Shown piece after piece: positions 17,151 through 24,983 of a stretch of DNA of 64,000 nucleotides. Position 1 is the first letter of the stretch; each line of letters starts with the position of its first letter. The stretch is from NCBI GenBank assembly GCA_027491915.1, contig JAOZGC010000001.1, positions 124,001-188,000 of the forward strand. Reading direction: 5' to 3'. The position numbers were made by a program, and so were the translations under genes. This DNA comes from Thermoproteota archaeon (GTDB lineage Archaea > Korarchaeota > Korarchaeia > Korarchaeales > Korarchaeaceae). The notes beneath the pieces were generated by a model. The model made no database searches, was not told where the DNA came from, and saw nothing but the letters and a program-made list of their open reading frames with translations.

Positions 17151-17946
17151 CCCCAGCCCCTAGTATCCAGACCAAGGTCAGGTCGGCCCTGACGGCGTAG
17201 TCCACGGCCAGGGAGGTGGGCGCCGAGAGGGAGGCCACCACAGGGACGTTGGCCCTGGCGGCCTTCGACACTATGTCGGAGCTCGCCCGACCCGACACCC
17301 CGAGCAGCTTGTCCGACATGTCCACCCCGGCCAGGAGGCCCCACCCTATCAGCTTGTCCACGGCGTTGTGCCTGCCGACGTCCTCCGCGAACCCGACCAT
17401 CTCGCCCCGTCCGTCGGCCAGAACGGCCGAGTGGGCCCCCCTGGTCCTGGCGTAGGCCCGGCTCGTGGCCAGCAGCCGCGGGATCGACAGCAGGACCTGG
17501 GGGTCGAACCTCGCCTCCGACCTGACCCTCGAGTCGGGGGGCGGCATGTAGACCGCGCACCCCGACTCCAGCACCGGGGCCTCCTCCCTCTCTGGGGACT
17601 CACCGAGGCCAGTTCTGAGTCTGACCCTGGCGCCCAGTGGGAACATCTCCACCTCGGCTACGTCGTCCGGTCCGGAGATCAACCCTGAGGAGAAGAGGTG
17701 CCCGAAGACGAACTCCCTCTCCATCCCGGGCGTCATGGCGAAGGTCCTGTACCTCCTGCCCTCGAGATATATCGTGAACTCCCTCTCCTCTATCAGGCTG
17801 AGCCGCACCTCCCTCGCGCCTGCGGCCGGGTCCCAGCTTATCGCCCTGAACTCCCTGAACTCCCCCGCCAAGGAGGCTCCCGACCGGGAGACCTCTGGGG
17901 TTGATAAAGGTTGAGAGCCCACGGGGGGCCTCAGGCCGCCCGTCAC
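17116..17946 (-). CDS. fdhD: FdhD, formate dehydrogenase accessory sulfurtransferase
   Basis: The 276-residue protein matches FdhD, which passes sulfur from a cysteine desulfurase to the molybdenum cofactor of formate dehydrogenase. Conserved blocks are FVFGHLFSSGLI, RGAHSAVL, FAEDVGRHNAVDKLIG, VSGRASSDIVSKAARANVP and SAPTSLAVDYA. The usual CxxC sulfur-transfer pair is changed: Cys130 is present, but the partner position holds Tyr133 (GCAVYM). The first cysteine is the essential one in the E. coli protein as I know it, so activity is still plausible. It overlaps the mobA-like gene tail to tail. Confidence 0.92.
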   Translation of the reverse strand: MTGGLRPPVGSQPLSTPEVSRSGASLAGEFREFRAISWDPAAGAREVRLSLIEEREFTIYLEGRRYRTFAMTPGMEREFVFGHLFSSGLISGPDDVAEVEMFPLGARVRLRTGLGESPEREEAPVLESGCAVYMPPPDSRVRSEARFDPQVLLSIPRLLATSRAYARTRGAHSAVLADGRGEMVGFAEDVGRHNAVDKLIGWGLLAGVDMSDKLLGVSGRASSDIVSKAARANVPVVASLSAPTSLAVDYAVRADLTLVWILGAGVRIFSSPRRIS

Positions 17947-18037
17947 TCCTCACCTCGGGTCGAGCCTCGGCGCGACATCCCTTCACCTCTTCACCGGCCC
18001 CCGGTGGACGGGGGATTGGCGGATAAAAATTCGAACC

Positions 18038-18514
18038 TCAGGCCGACCTGGAGGACAGGACGGACAGGATGAACTCGTCTATCCCCTCGGACCACCTCCT
18101 CTTTATCACGACCTCGTTCCTGTAGATCACCACGGCGGCCACGTAGGGGCCCTCGCCGACGAAGACCTTGGGCTTCTCGGAGACGGGCTCCAGGAAGCCC
18201 AGCCTGACCATGGCCGTCACCAGGGAGTAGACCTTCTTGTGTTTCGGGAATAAGAAGGCCATCTCCCCGTCGAAGGCTATGCACCTCCTCCCCATGACGA
18301 GCATGCCCCTCTTCCCGGCGAGTCTCTCGAAGGCGTTGTCTATCAACCTCATTATCATCCCGGCGTCGGCCCTTGTGAGGGCGGCCTTCCTCCCCCTGCC
18401 GTAGATCCTGCCCAGGATGGACACTATCCCGCCGCCCCCCTTCTTCCCTCCCCCTCCCTCCTCCTTTCTCTCCTCCTCCCCACCCTCCTCCCTATCTCCC
18501 CCGTCCCTCTGCAA
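18038..18514 (-). CDS. Hypothetical protein with charged glycine-rich N-terminus
   Basis: The 158-residue protein has a first 30 residues of Glu/Lys/Gly repeats, probably unstructured, followed by a compact domain of about 125 residues (from IVSILGRIYGRGRKAALTRADAG) with alternating strands and helices and many Arg/Lys. I do not recognise it. If translation begins at a later start the low-complexity tail may be shorter. It stands alone between fdhD and a surface protein gene. Confidence 0.55.
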   Translation of the reverse strand: MQRDGGDREEGGEEERKEEGGGGKKGGGGIVSILGRIYGRGRKAALTRADAGMIMRLIDNAFERLAGKRGMLVMGRRCIAFDGEMAFLFPKHKKVYSLVTAMVRLGFLEPVSEKPKVFVGEGPYVAAVVIYRNEVVIKRRWSEGIDEFILSVLSSRSA

Positions 18515-18598
18515 AGCCTATCCCCTCTGCGCGATCTCGATCGAATCCCAGGCGGCGGAGAAAAAATAAAAAATTGGGCGCGTGGGGGCCCGGCGGGC

Positions 18599-20293
18599 TC
18601 ATATCCACCCGACTCCCTCCGAGGGGCGTTTCCTCTTCGGGCCCTCTCCCCTTCCAGTCCTCCTCGGCCCGCTCGGCCCTCTCCGGGAGGCCCTCTCACC
18701 CCTCGGGATGGCCGCCCTCCCTCCCTTCTCGGCCTTCTTGGCCCTCCTTCCTCTCCTCGGGACCCGCCTCTTCTTCAAGGCTGGTTTGGTCCCCCTCCTA
18801 GATCTCCTCCACCTCCAGATCTTCCTGACCCCGACCAGAGCCCCGACGCCGCCCAGGATGGACGCCGCGCCGAGCAGGATGGGCTCTGACCCGGGGGGCA
18901 GGATCTCCCTCTCCTCGGCCTCTGCCGGGGGAGACACCACGAGGTTGGCGGTCTCGTTTCCCGCCGAAACCAGGTAGACGCCGATCCTCGGGGGGAGGAA
19001 CCTGAAGGTCACGTTGACGCTGGATTCGGGGGGGACCTCCACCTCCCTCGCCCCCACTCCGCTCCCGTTGAGCTCGATGGACACCGGGCACCTGACCCCC
19101 GTCTCTCCCGGGTTGCTCAGGACGACCGTGGCGTTCACCGAGGAGCCCACCACCACGCTGTCCCTCTCCAGGGAGAGGTCCACTATCTCGCAGGATCCTG
19201 GGGTGATCACGTGGACGGTGATCGGCCGGAGGTTGTTGACCCTTATCTCGTGATCCCCGGGCTCGTCCAACCTGATGACCCACGTCTCGTGCAGGCTGGA
19301 CGCTGGCTGAACCGTCACGGTGCGCCTCTGATCGCTGAGCTCCGACCCGTCGACGAACAGCTTCAGCGTGGCCTCTCCCTCGCTCTCCCCCAAATTGGCC
19401 ACGGTCACGGTCACCGCCACCTTGCCGCCTGGGTAGATAGAGGTCTCGTTGGCTATCAGGCCGGAGACCTCTATGTTCGGGCCGCCGAGCACGTGGACCA
19501 CCTGGGTCCTGTCCCCCACGGTTACCTGGTGGTCGCCCGGCTCGCCCATGGTCAGCCTGAAGGTGACGACCTCGGAATCGCCCGGATCCAGGTGGATCCT
19601 CTTGGTCCCGGCCGCCCCGCCGTCCACGTACACCCTGACCTGCTCGTCCGCGGGGGCCGTCCCGTCGTTGACGAGGGTCGCCCTGACCACCACCTCTCCC
19701 CCGACCTCGACCTCCCTAGGGTTGACGCTCATGTCGGCCACCCTGACCCTGGCCACGGCCCTCAGGGTGACCTCGGCGTGGGGGCGGCAGCCGGGCTCGC
19801 TGGGACTCGTCTGCGCCCAGACCTCCAGGAACCTGGACACGTCCCCCACCCCCCCGTACACTATCCATATCTTGAACGTGCCCGACTCTCCGGGGGTCCT
19901 GAGGAGGACGCTCCCCTCCAGGGTCACCTCCTGCTGGGGCACCCCGTCGTATATCACCTTGTAGTAGCCGGACGGCGGAGGATAGCTGGGCGTCCACGAG
20001 GGGACCACCATCAGCACGATGTGGCTTCCAGGGGGGAGCTTGGCCGGGTTGATCACTATCCTGTACCTTATGGTCAGGGTCCTGCCGGCGTCCAGGGTGG
20101 TGGTCCTCTGGAAGCCCGGCGAGCTGTCCAGGTCGACGTAGTCGACCTTGACCACGTCTTGAGGGGTCAGCTTGTTGCACGGGACGGCGCAGGCCCCCGT
20201 CGGGGTCCGCAGGGGGGCCGCGGCCGCCCCGCCCGCCGCGGCCGCCGACAGGAAGATCAGCGCGGCCGCCGGGATCGCCATGGCGCGGGGCAT
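18599..20293 (-). CDS. Secreted CARDB-type surface protein with basic cytoplasmic tail
   Basis: The 564-residue protein has an export signal (AIPAAALIFLSAAAAGGAAAA), a beta-rich region and at least three CARDB-like beta-sandwich repeats, each opening like VADMSVNPREVEVGGEVVVRA or IEVSGLIANETSIYPGGKVA. A membrane helix (ILLGAASILGGVGALVGV) follows near residue 470. After it comes a tail of about 80 residues very rich in Arg/Lys (KKRRVPRRGRRAKKAEKGG), which should face the cytoplasm. CARDB proteins mediate adhesion or surface structure; the basic tail is unusual and could bind nucleic acid or phospholipid. A TATA element lies about 30 bases before the ATG. Confidence 0.75.
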   Translation of the reverse strand: MPRAMAIPAAALIFLSAAAAGGAAAAPLRTPTGACAVPCNKLTPQDVVKVDYVDLDSSPGFQRTTTLDAGRTLTIRYRIVINPAKLPPGSHIVLMVVPSWTPSYPPPSGYYKVIYDGVPQQEVTLEGSVLLRTPGESGTFKIWIVYGGVGDVSRFLEVWAQTSPSEPGCRPHAEVTLRAVARVRVADMSVNPREVEVGGEVVVRATLVNDGTAPADEQVRVYVDGGAAGTKRIHLDPGDSEVVTFRLTMGEPGDHQVTVGDRTQVVHVLGGPNIEVSGLIANETSIYPGGKVAVTVTVANLGESEGEATLKLFVDGSELSDQRRTVTVQPASSLHETWVIRLDEPGDHEIRVNNLRPITVHVITPGSCEIVDLSLERDSVVVGSSVNATVVLSNPGETGVRCPVSIELNGSGVGAREVEVPPESSVNVTFRFLPPRIGVYLVSAGNETANLVVSPPAEAEEREILPPGSEPILLGAASILGGVGALVGVRKIWRWRRSRRGTKPALKKRRVPRRGRRAKKAEKGGRAAIPRGERASRRGPSGPRRTGRGEGPKRKRPSEGVGWI

Positions 20294-20320
20294 GCTATCG
20301 CTCCCCCGGTACCTCCGGGT

Positions 20321-20330
20321 GTATATAGAT
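20321..20330 (-). promoter_or_regulatory. TATA element for the CARDB surface protein gene
   Basis: ATCTATATAC on the minus strand lies about 32 bases upstream of ATG 20293, a near-leaderless spacing. Confidence 0.6.
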
Positions 20331-20370
20331 CCCCCTAGTCGTCCGGCTCATCCCCGGCGAGATCCTCCGG

Positions 20371-20380
20371 ATTTTTTATA
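20371..20380 (+). promoter_or_regulatory. TATA element for the adenosine-specific kinase operon
   Basis: ATTTTTTATA lies about 35 bases before ATG 20410. GGGTGGGAG just before the start can serve as the ribosome binding site. Confidence 0.6.
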
Positions 20381-20409
20381 GTGCGGCGGGGCCTCCACCG
20401 GGTGGGAGT

Positions 20410-20916
20410 ATGGGGGGAAGCCGGGAAGTCTCCCTCGAGGTCGTCGATCTGACCCCCCCGGAGGGGTGCAGCGTCATCCTCGGCCAGACCCACTTCATAA
20501 AGAGCGTGGAGGACATATACGAGGCGCTGGCCGACTCGGCCCCCGAGATAAGGTTTGGAATCGCCTTCTGCGAGTCCTCCGGCGACAGACTGATCAGACA
20601 CTCGGGAAACGACGAGGACATGGAGGAGGCCGCCGTCGAGATGGCCAAGAGGCTCGGCGCCGGCCACTCCTTCGTCGCCGTGTTCCGGGGAGCATGGCCC
20701 GTCAACGTCCTCCCCAGGCTCAGGGGGGTCCCGGAGATCGTGACCCTCTTCGCGGCCACGTCCAACCCGCTCAGGGTTGTGGTGGCTCACGCCGGGGATC
20801 AGAGGGGGGTGGTGGCCGTACTCGACGGGTTCGCCCCGCTGGGAGTTGAGGGGGATGAGGGAAGGGCCTGGAGGAGGGACGTGGTGAGGAAGTTCGGCTA
20901 CAAGGAGCCGGGGTGA
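20410..20916 (+). CDS. Adenosine-specific kinase family protein
   Basis: The 168-residue protein matches the archaeal adenosine-specific kinase family (once DUF355). Typical blocks are ILGQTHFIKSVEDIYEAL, IRFGIAFCESSGDRLIRHSG and FRGAWPVNVLPRLRGVPEI, ending in VVVAHAGDQRGVVAVLDGF. The family has a compact fold reported to bind adenosine or AMP; the cellular role is not settled. It overlaps the next gene, a CBS-domain protein, by four bases (GTGA). CBS domains also bind adenosine nucleotides, which makes the pairing sensible. Confidence 0.92.
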   Translation: MGGSREVSLEVVDLTPPEGCSVILGQTHFIKSVEDIYEALADSAPEIRFGIAFCESSGDRLIRHSGNDEDMEEAAVEMAKRLGAGHSFVAVFRGAWPVNVLPRLRGVPEIVTLFAATSNPLRVVVAHAGDQRGVVAVLDGFAPLGVEGDEGRAWRRDVVRKFGYKEPG

Positions 20917-21695
20917 CCCGTCCGGTGACCTCGGTGAGGGGGCCGAGGGTCGGGGAGTTCATGTCCTCCCCGGTGCTGACCACGCCCCCGGGCGGGCTGC
21001 TCGAGGAGGCGGTCTCGCGGATGGCCGAGGAGAACGTCGGCAGCCTGGTGATCTCGCTCGACGGGCGGCCCACCGGGGTTATAACTGAGAGAGACGTCAT
21101 GGCCTTCGCCCTGGCCTCCGGCTGGCCGCCTGGCAGGGTTAAGGTCAGGGAGGCCGCCAGGGGCTGCTACGGCGTGATCGGGCCCGATGGGGATCTGGCA
21201 GAGGTGGCCAGGCTGCTGATAGCCTCCAGGGGGAGGGTGGTGGTCTTCGACTCCGGGGAGCTCTTGGGGATCGTCTCGGTCTCGGACGCGGTGAGGGCGT
21301 TCTCGACGCTCGGCGTGGAGGGGCCGCCGGTCTCGTCCTTCATGACCCGCCGGGTGAGGACCTTGGAGTCCACCAGGCTGGCCGTCGAGGCCATGAGGGT
21401 CCTCAGGGACGAGAGGATAGGGAGCGTCCTTGTGGTCGAGGGGAGAGAGCCCGTCGGGGTGTTCTCGGAGAGGGACGTCCTAACGAGGGTCCTCCACCCG
21501 ACCCCCAGGATGGGAGCCCCGCTATCGGAGGTCTCCAGCGGCCCCGTGATCACGATCCACCCGGACGCTTCGGCCAGGGATGCCTCCGGGGAGATGGCCC
21601 GCCTGGGGATAAAGAGGCTCTTCGTCGAGGAGGGCGGAGACGTGGTCGGGGTCGTCACCGCCAGGGACCTGGTGGAGATCATGGCCCGCGCTTGA
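20913..21695 (+). CDS. Four-CBS-domain protein
   Basis: The 260-residue protein is made of four CBS motifs in two Bateman modules. Motif ends are clear in RPTGVITERDVM, GELLGIVSVSDAV, REPVGVFSERDVL and GDVVGVVTARDLV. Such stand-alone CBS proteins sense AMP, ATP or SAM and regulate partner enzymes. No catalytic or DNA-binding domain is attached. It is translationally coupled to the adenosine-specific kinase upstream, which may be its partner. Its last 17 bases overlap the convergent thioesterase gene. Confidence 0.9.
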   Translation: MTRPVTSVRGPRVGEFMSSPVLTTPPGGLLEEAVSRMAEENVGSLVISLDGRPTGVITERDVMAFALASGWPPGRVKVREAARGCYGVIGPDGDLAEVARLLIASRGRVVVFDSGELLGIVSVSDAVRAFSTLGVEGPPVSSFMTRRVRTLESTRLAVEAMRVLRDERIGSVLVVEGREPVGVFSERDVLTRVLHPTPRMGAPLSEVSSGPVITIHPDASARDASGEMARLGIKRLFVEEGGDVVGVVTARDLVEIMARA

Positions 21696-22179
21696 GGCCG
21701 CCGGCGCCCGGGCCGCCCCCCGCCCCGTCGTTCTCGGCCGTCGATCTCAGCTTCGAGAGGAACCTCTCGGTGTCCACGACGAACCTCTCGTGGCTCCCCC
21801 TCCCTATGACCCTCTCCCCCCACAGGGCCTCCACCCTGAACAGGAGCCTCCTCCCCTCGACCCGCTCCAGCCTGACCCTGACCCTCACCCTGGCCCCCAG
21901 GGGGGCCGGCGCCACGTGGGCCACGTCCACCCTCGTGCCCACCGTTGTCTCGCCCTCTCCGAGGAGGGGCTCGACGGCCAGCCTGCACGTCTCCTCCATG
22001 AAGGCTATCATGCACGGCGTGGACAGCACCCTGAGTGACCCGGATCCGACGTGCGGGGCGGTCATGTCCTCCCCGACCTCGAACTCCCTCTCGGCGGTCA
22101 GGCCGGGACGCAACCCCCCGGACCCATTTCCGTCCAGTCCGATCCCCCCGCGACGATCACCCGGCCGACAGAAGATCAT
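21679..22179 (-). CDS. Hotdog-fold thioesterase, fluoroacetyl-CoA thioesterase-like
   Basis: The core has the pattern of FlK-like hotdog thioesterases: VLSTPCMIAFMEETCRLAVEP, GETTVGTRVDVAHVAPAPLG, and a closing WGERVIGRGSHERFVVDTERF. The Glu of MEE, the Thr of STP and the histidine in VAHVAP are at the expected catalytic or binding places. A CoA thioester is the likely substrate; fluoroacetyl-CoA itself is unlikely. The first ~22 residues do not look like the family, so the real start may be the TTG near 22113. It lies seven bases after the rhomboid gene and is probably co-transcribed. Confidence 0.82.
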   Translation of the reverse strand: MIFCRPGDRRGGIGLDGNGSGGLRPGLTAEREFEVGEDMTAPHVGSGSLRVLSTPCMIAFMEETCRLAVEPLLGEGETTVGTRVDVAHVAPAPLGARVRVRVRLERVEGRRLLFRVEALWGERVIGRGSHERFVVDTERFLSKLRSTAENDGAGGGPGAGGLKRGP

Positions 22180-22186
22180 TGCGCGA

Positions 22187-22825
22187 TCATCCGAACCCCA
22201 CTCCGGAGGACCAACGTCGACCTCTCGGGAGCCGCGGCGCCCAGAGGAATCCGAGGGCGACCCCGCAGGCGAATCCGGCCGCGTGGGCGGCCACGTCCAC
22301 GCCGGCCATGAACCCGCCGCTTATCACCAGGACGGCGGCCAGCGCGGTGGCCGGGGAGATCCTCCCGGTCGACCTGTACTCTTGGGTCACCAGCCAGCCG
22401 AACATCCCCAGGATCCCGGCCGACGCGCCGATCCCGATGGCCAACGGGTTGATCAGCGCTGAGGAGATCGACCCGACCGTTCCCGCCGTCAAGAAGAGGA
22501 TCGCGGTCCTGCCTCCTCCGAGGGGCGGTTCGATCCCCCTCCCCAGGACGTATAGGGCGTACTCGTTCAGCGCCAAGTGGGCCAGGTTGGCGTGCAGGAA
22601 CACCGACGTCAGGGCCGTCCACGGCCTCGACTCCAGGGATCTGAGGCTGGAGCCCAAGGTCAGCAGTATGGTCTCCCTGGGAGAGATCGGCGGCCAGCCG
22701 CAGGAGGCCAGGTAGGCGGCCGCCAGCGCCCCCAGCAGGAGGGAGGTCACGGGAGGCACCCTCCCCCACCTGGACGCGGCCAGGGCCGCCGCGGTCCCGA
22801 CGGCCGCGGACGCTATCGGATCCAT
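22187..22825 (-). CDS. Rhomboid-family intramembrane serine protease
   Basis: The 212-residue membrane protein has the rhomboid motifs. HANLAHLALNEY (78-89) forms the oxyanion and structural region, GASAG places the catalytic serine at 135, and Ala-His-Ala-Ala-Gly places the catalytic histidine at 181. About six helices are predicted. Such proteases cut membrane proteins near the outer leaflet. A TATA-like CTTTTTAC about 27 bases before the ATG suggests a leaderless transcript. The thioesterase gene follows closely, without an obvious link. Confidence 0.9.
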   Translation of the reverse strand: MDPIASAAVGTAAALAASRWGRVPPVTSLLLGALAAAYLASCGWPPISPRETILLTLGSSLRSLESRPWTALTSVFLHANLAHLALNEYALYVLGRGIEPPLGGGRTAILFLTAGTVGSISSALINPLAIGIGASAGILGMFGWLVTQEYRSTGRISPATALAAVLVISGGFMAGVDVAAHAAGFACGVALGFLWAPRLPRGRRWSSGVGFG

Positions 22826-22871
22826 CGGGGGGAGGTCCGCGCCGACCGTAAAAAGGGTGACCCCGGGCGGC

Positions 22872-24017
22872 TCACACCCCGGCCAGGGCCCAGAGCAGGG
22901 CGCGGGCCGCTATCCTGGGGGAGGAGGCGGCCACCTCGAAGATCCCCCTGACGCCCACGGCCCTAACCGCCGACAGGACCTGCTCGTCCACGTCGAACCC
23001 GAGCGACAGCTCTCCCTCCACCCCGGCGAGCCCCCTGAACAGGGAATCTATCTCTCGGGGGGAGGAGGAATCCAGGGCCCTCCTCAGAGCCCTCCCCACC
23101 CTCAACTCCAACCCGAAGGCGGACCTCCACATCCTCTCGTAGGAATCCAGACCCTTCCCATCCCTCCAGTTGGACATTATCGCCTCGGCGGCCATCTTGG
23201 CCGCGGAAACCCCCCAGTAAACGCCGCCCCTGCTTATGGGCTTGACCTGGCCGGCGGCGTCCCCGACCAAGACCACCCTGCCGACGGACAGGCGCCTCGG
23301 CATCCCGGCCGGTATGGCGCCCGCTTGGATCTCCCGCCACCGCCCCGGAGCCTCCTCGGCGGCCCATCGGACGACGGGATCTCCCGGTCCCCCGAGGGCC
23401 CCGGCCTTGAATCCCCCCCCGCTGGGTTGGAGCCAGGAGAACCTGCTGCCCGACCTCACCCTGACCCGGTACGACCCGGAGGGCCCCCCCTCCCCGCCGA
23501 CCAGGTTGACCCCCACCTCCACCGGTATCCCCCCGAGGCCGGAGGCCCTCCTCACGGTCGAGGCAGCCCCGTCTGCCCCGACGAGGTAGTCGAACTCCTC
23601 CTCCGATACCGCCCCCCCCTCGGAATAGACGGCCCTCCCGCCCCTCAGCCCCAGGAACCTGGCCCCGGTGATCAGGTCCACCCCCTCGGAGACCGCGGCC
23701 CGGGCTAACCCCCTGTCGACGGCCGGGCGGTCCACCACCAGGGCCAGGCGTCTCCCGCCGGCCCGCACCACGAGGTCTATCCCCGAGGGTGAGGAGAAGG
23801 TGGCCTCCCTTATCTCGTTGGTGATCCAAGAGCTCTGCCTGACCGGGAGGGCCTCCCACGCTCTCTCCCCCAGTATCCCGGAGCAGTGGGGCCTCTCGCC
23901 CGGCTCCCCCTTGGCCTCCAGCAGGAGGACGTCTGCGCCCTCGGAGGCCAGCGCGGCGGCCGCGGCGGACCCGGCCGGCCCGGCCCCCACCACCACAACC
24001 CTGGGCGCGCCGCTCAA
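22872..24017 (-). CDS. Geranylgeranyl reductase family flavoprotein
   Basis: The 381-residue protein begins with an FAD Rossmann motif, VVVVGAGPAGSAAAAALA. It has the family cysteine block ERPHCSGILGERAWE, the central YLVGADGAASTVRRASG and the late FAD motif VVLVGDAAGQVKPISRGGVYWG. Family members saturate the isoprenoid chains of archaeal lipids or related double bonds. The open frame extends 73 codons further, but TTG 24017 overlaps the thioredoxin-like gene's stop (TTGA) after GGGGAGGG, giving MSGAPRVVVVGAG. The thioredoxin-like protein upstream may supply electrons, which is inference. Confidence 0.88.
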   Translation of the reverse strand: MSGAPRVVVVGAGPAGSAAAAALASEGADVLLLEAKGEPGERPHCSGILGERAWEALPVRQSSWITNEIREATFSSPSGIDLVVRAGGRRLALVVDRPAVDRGLARAAVSEGVDLITGARFLGLRGGRAVYSEGGAVSEEEFDYLVGADGAASTVRRASGLGGIPVEVGVNLVGGEGGPSGSYRVRVRSGSRFSWLQPSGGGFKAGALGGPGDPVVRWAAEEAPGRWREIQAGAIPAGMPRRLSVGRVVLVGDAAGQVKPISRGGVYWGVSAAKMAAEAIMSNWRDGKGLDSYERMWRSAFGLELRVGRALRRALDSSSPREIDSLFRGLAGVEGELSLGFDVDEQVLSAVRAVGVRGIFEVAASSPRIAARALLWALAGV

Positions 24018-24265
24018 CCCTCCCCTCTTCCCTCCCAAAAGCCAAGGACGGACGGGTCCGTCGACCCCTGGCCGACCACCCTTCCGTCGACCAGGAGGGC
24101 CGGCAGGAACCTGATCCCCTTCCTCAGGATCAGGGCCTCTCCCTCCTCGGACCAGGCGGATATCTCCCTGAACTCCAACCCCCTCTCGGCGCAGATCTCC
24201 CTGATCCGCCTGGCGAACCTCAGCGACTCCCCGCACACGGGGGAGACCAGGACCTCAACCTTCAA
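24014..24265 (-). CDS. Small thioredoxin/glutaredoxin-like protein
   Basis: The 83-residue protein has the beta-alpha-beta start MKVEVLVSPVCGESLRFARR and the later cis-proline strand FLPALLVDGRVVGQG. These are marks of the thioredoxin fold in its shortest form. The active-site motif is CGES: one cysteine with serine in place of the second, so it would act by a monothiol mechanism or as an electron or sulfur carrier. TTG 24265 overlaps the regulator's stop (TTGA) and follows GGAGGAG with good spacing. It sits between a winged-helix regulator and a flavin reductase in one operon. Confidence 0.78.
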   Translation of the reverse strand: MKVEVLVSPVCGESLRFARRIREICAERGLEFREISAWSEEGEALILRKGIRFLPALLVDGRVVGQGSTDPSVLGFWEGRGEG

Positions 24266-24924
24266 CTCGACTCCTCCAGCCACGGGGCCTTCACGAAGAT
24301 GTAGACGTAGGGCTTCCTGTCGGTCTTCCTCTTGACGTAGCCGCCGTCCATCAGCTTCCTCAGGTGGTTCCTCACGCTGGACTCGCCGATCCCCACCGCC
24401 GCTATTATCTGCGTTGTGGTCATGGGCCCGCCCTCCTCGATCGCCCTCAGCACCCTCCACCTCGGGCTCTCCCTGAGGTAGTCCTCGACGCTCTTGGTCC
24501 TCCTCTTTCCCTCCGCCCTAATCCTCCTGAACATCTCGTCTGCGAGTCTATCTATCAGCTCTTCTACTATCTCGCGTATGCCGATCATGAGTCGGCTGTC
24601 CTTCGACCACCGGACATACCCCTCCACGGCCTCGCTCACGGTTCCTATCAGGTCGGACATGAAGTCCTCCAGGACCGAATCGACCAGGGCCCCGAACTCC
24701 CCGTTTGTGTCATCGACGCCCATGAGCCTGGCCCCCTCCAGTATTCTGTCCCTGAACTCCCCCCTCCTGATCTTGAATCGGTCGACGATCCTCCCCGTTA
24801 TCACCCGGGTCAGGTCGGCGAGGGACTCGTAAACCACCCCCTCCAGGTTTGACTCGTACTCTTCCCTCAGAGACTGCACTATTTCCCCTCTGGGATCGCT
24901 GGATTCCCCTGCTTCCCCGGCCAA
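24262..24924 (-). CDS. Winged-helix transcriptional regulator (ArsR-like C-terminus)
   Basis: The 220-residue protein has an N-terminal helical region of about 145 residues, rich in Asp/Glu/Arg and probably a sensor or dimer part. The C-terminal winged helix is PRWRVLRAIEEGGPMTTTQI, then ESSVRNHLRKLMDGGYVKRK and a wing strand. The recognition helix is near residues 180-195. The effector is unknown. It is the first gene of a three-gene operon with TTGA overlaps; autoregulation of the thioredoxin-like and reductase genes is likely. A TATA-like CATTTTAAGC lies upstream. TTG 24924 is the best available start. Confidence 0.78.
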   Translation of the reverse strand: MAGEAGESSDPRGEIVQSLREEYESNLEGVVYESLADLTRVITGRIVDRFKIRRGEFRDRILEGARLMGVDDTNGEFGALVDSVLEDFMSDLIGTVSEAVEGYVRWSKDSRLMIGIREIVEELIDRLADEMFRRIRAEGKRRTKSVEDYLRESPRWRVLRAIEEGGPMTTTQIIAAVGIGESSVRNHLRKLMDGGYVKRKTDRKPYVYIFVKAPWLEESS

Positions 24925-24983
24925 GCCGACATCGACCTCCCACCGGACCGGACGGGATTCCCTCCTGTTGGGGGGGCGGGTGC

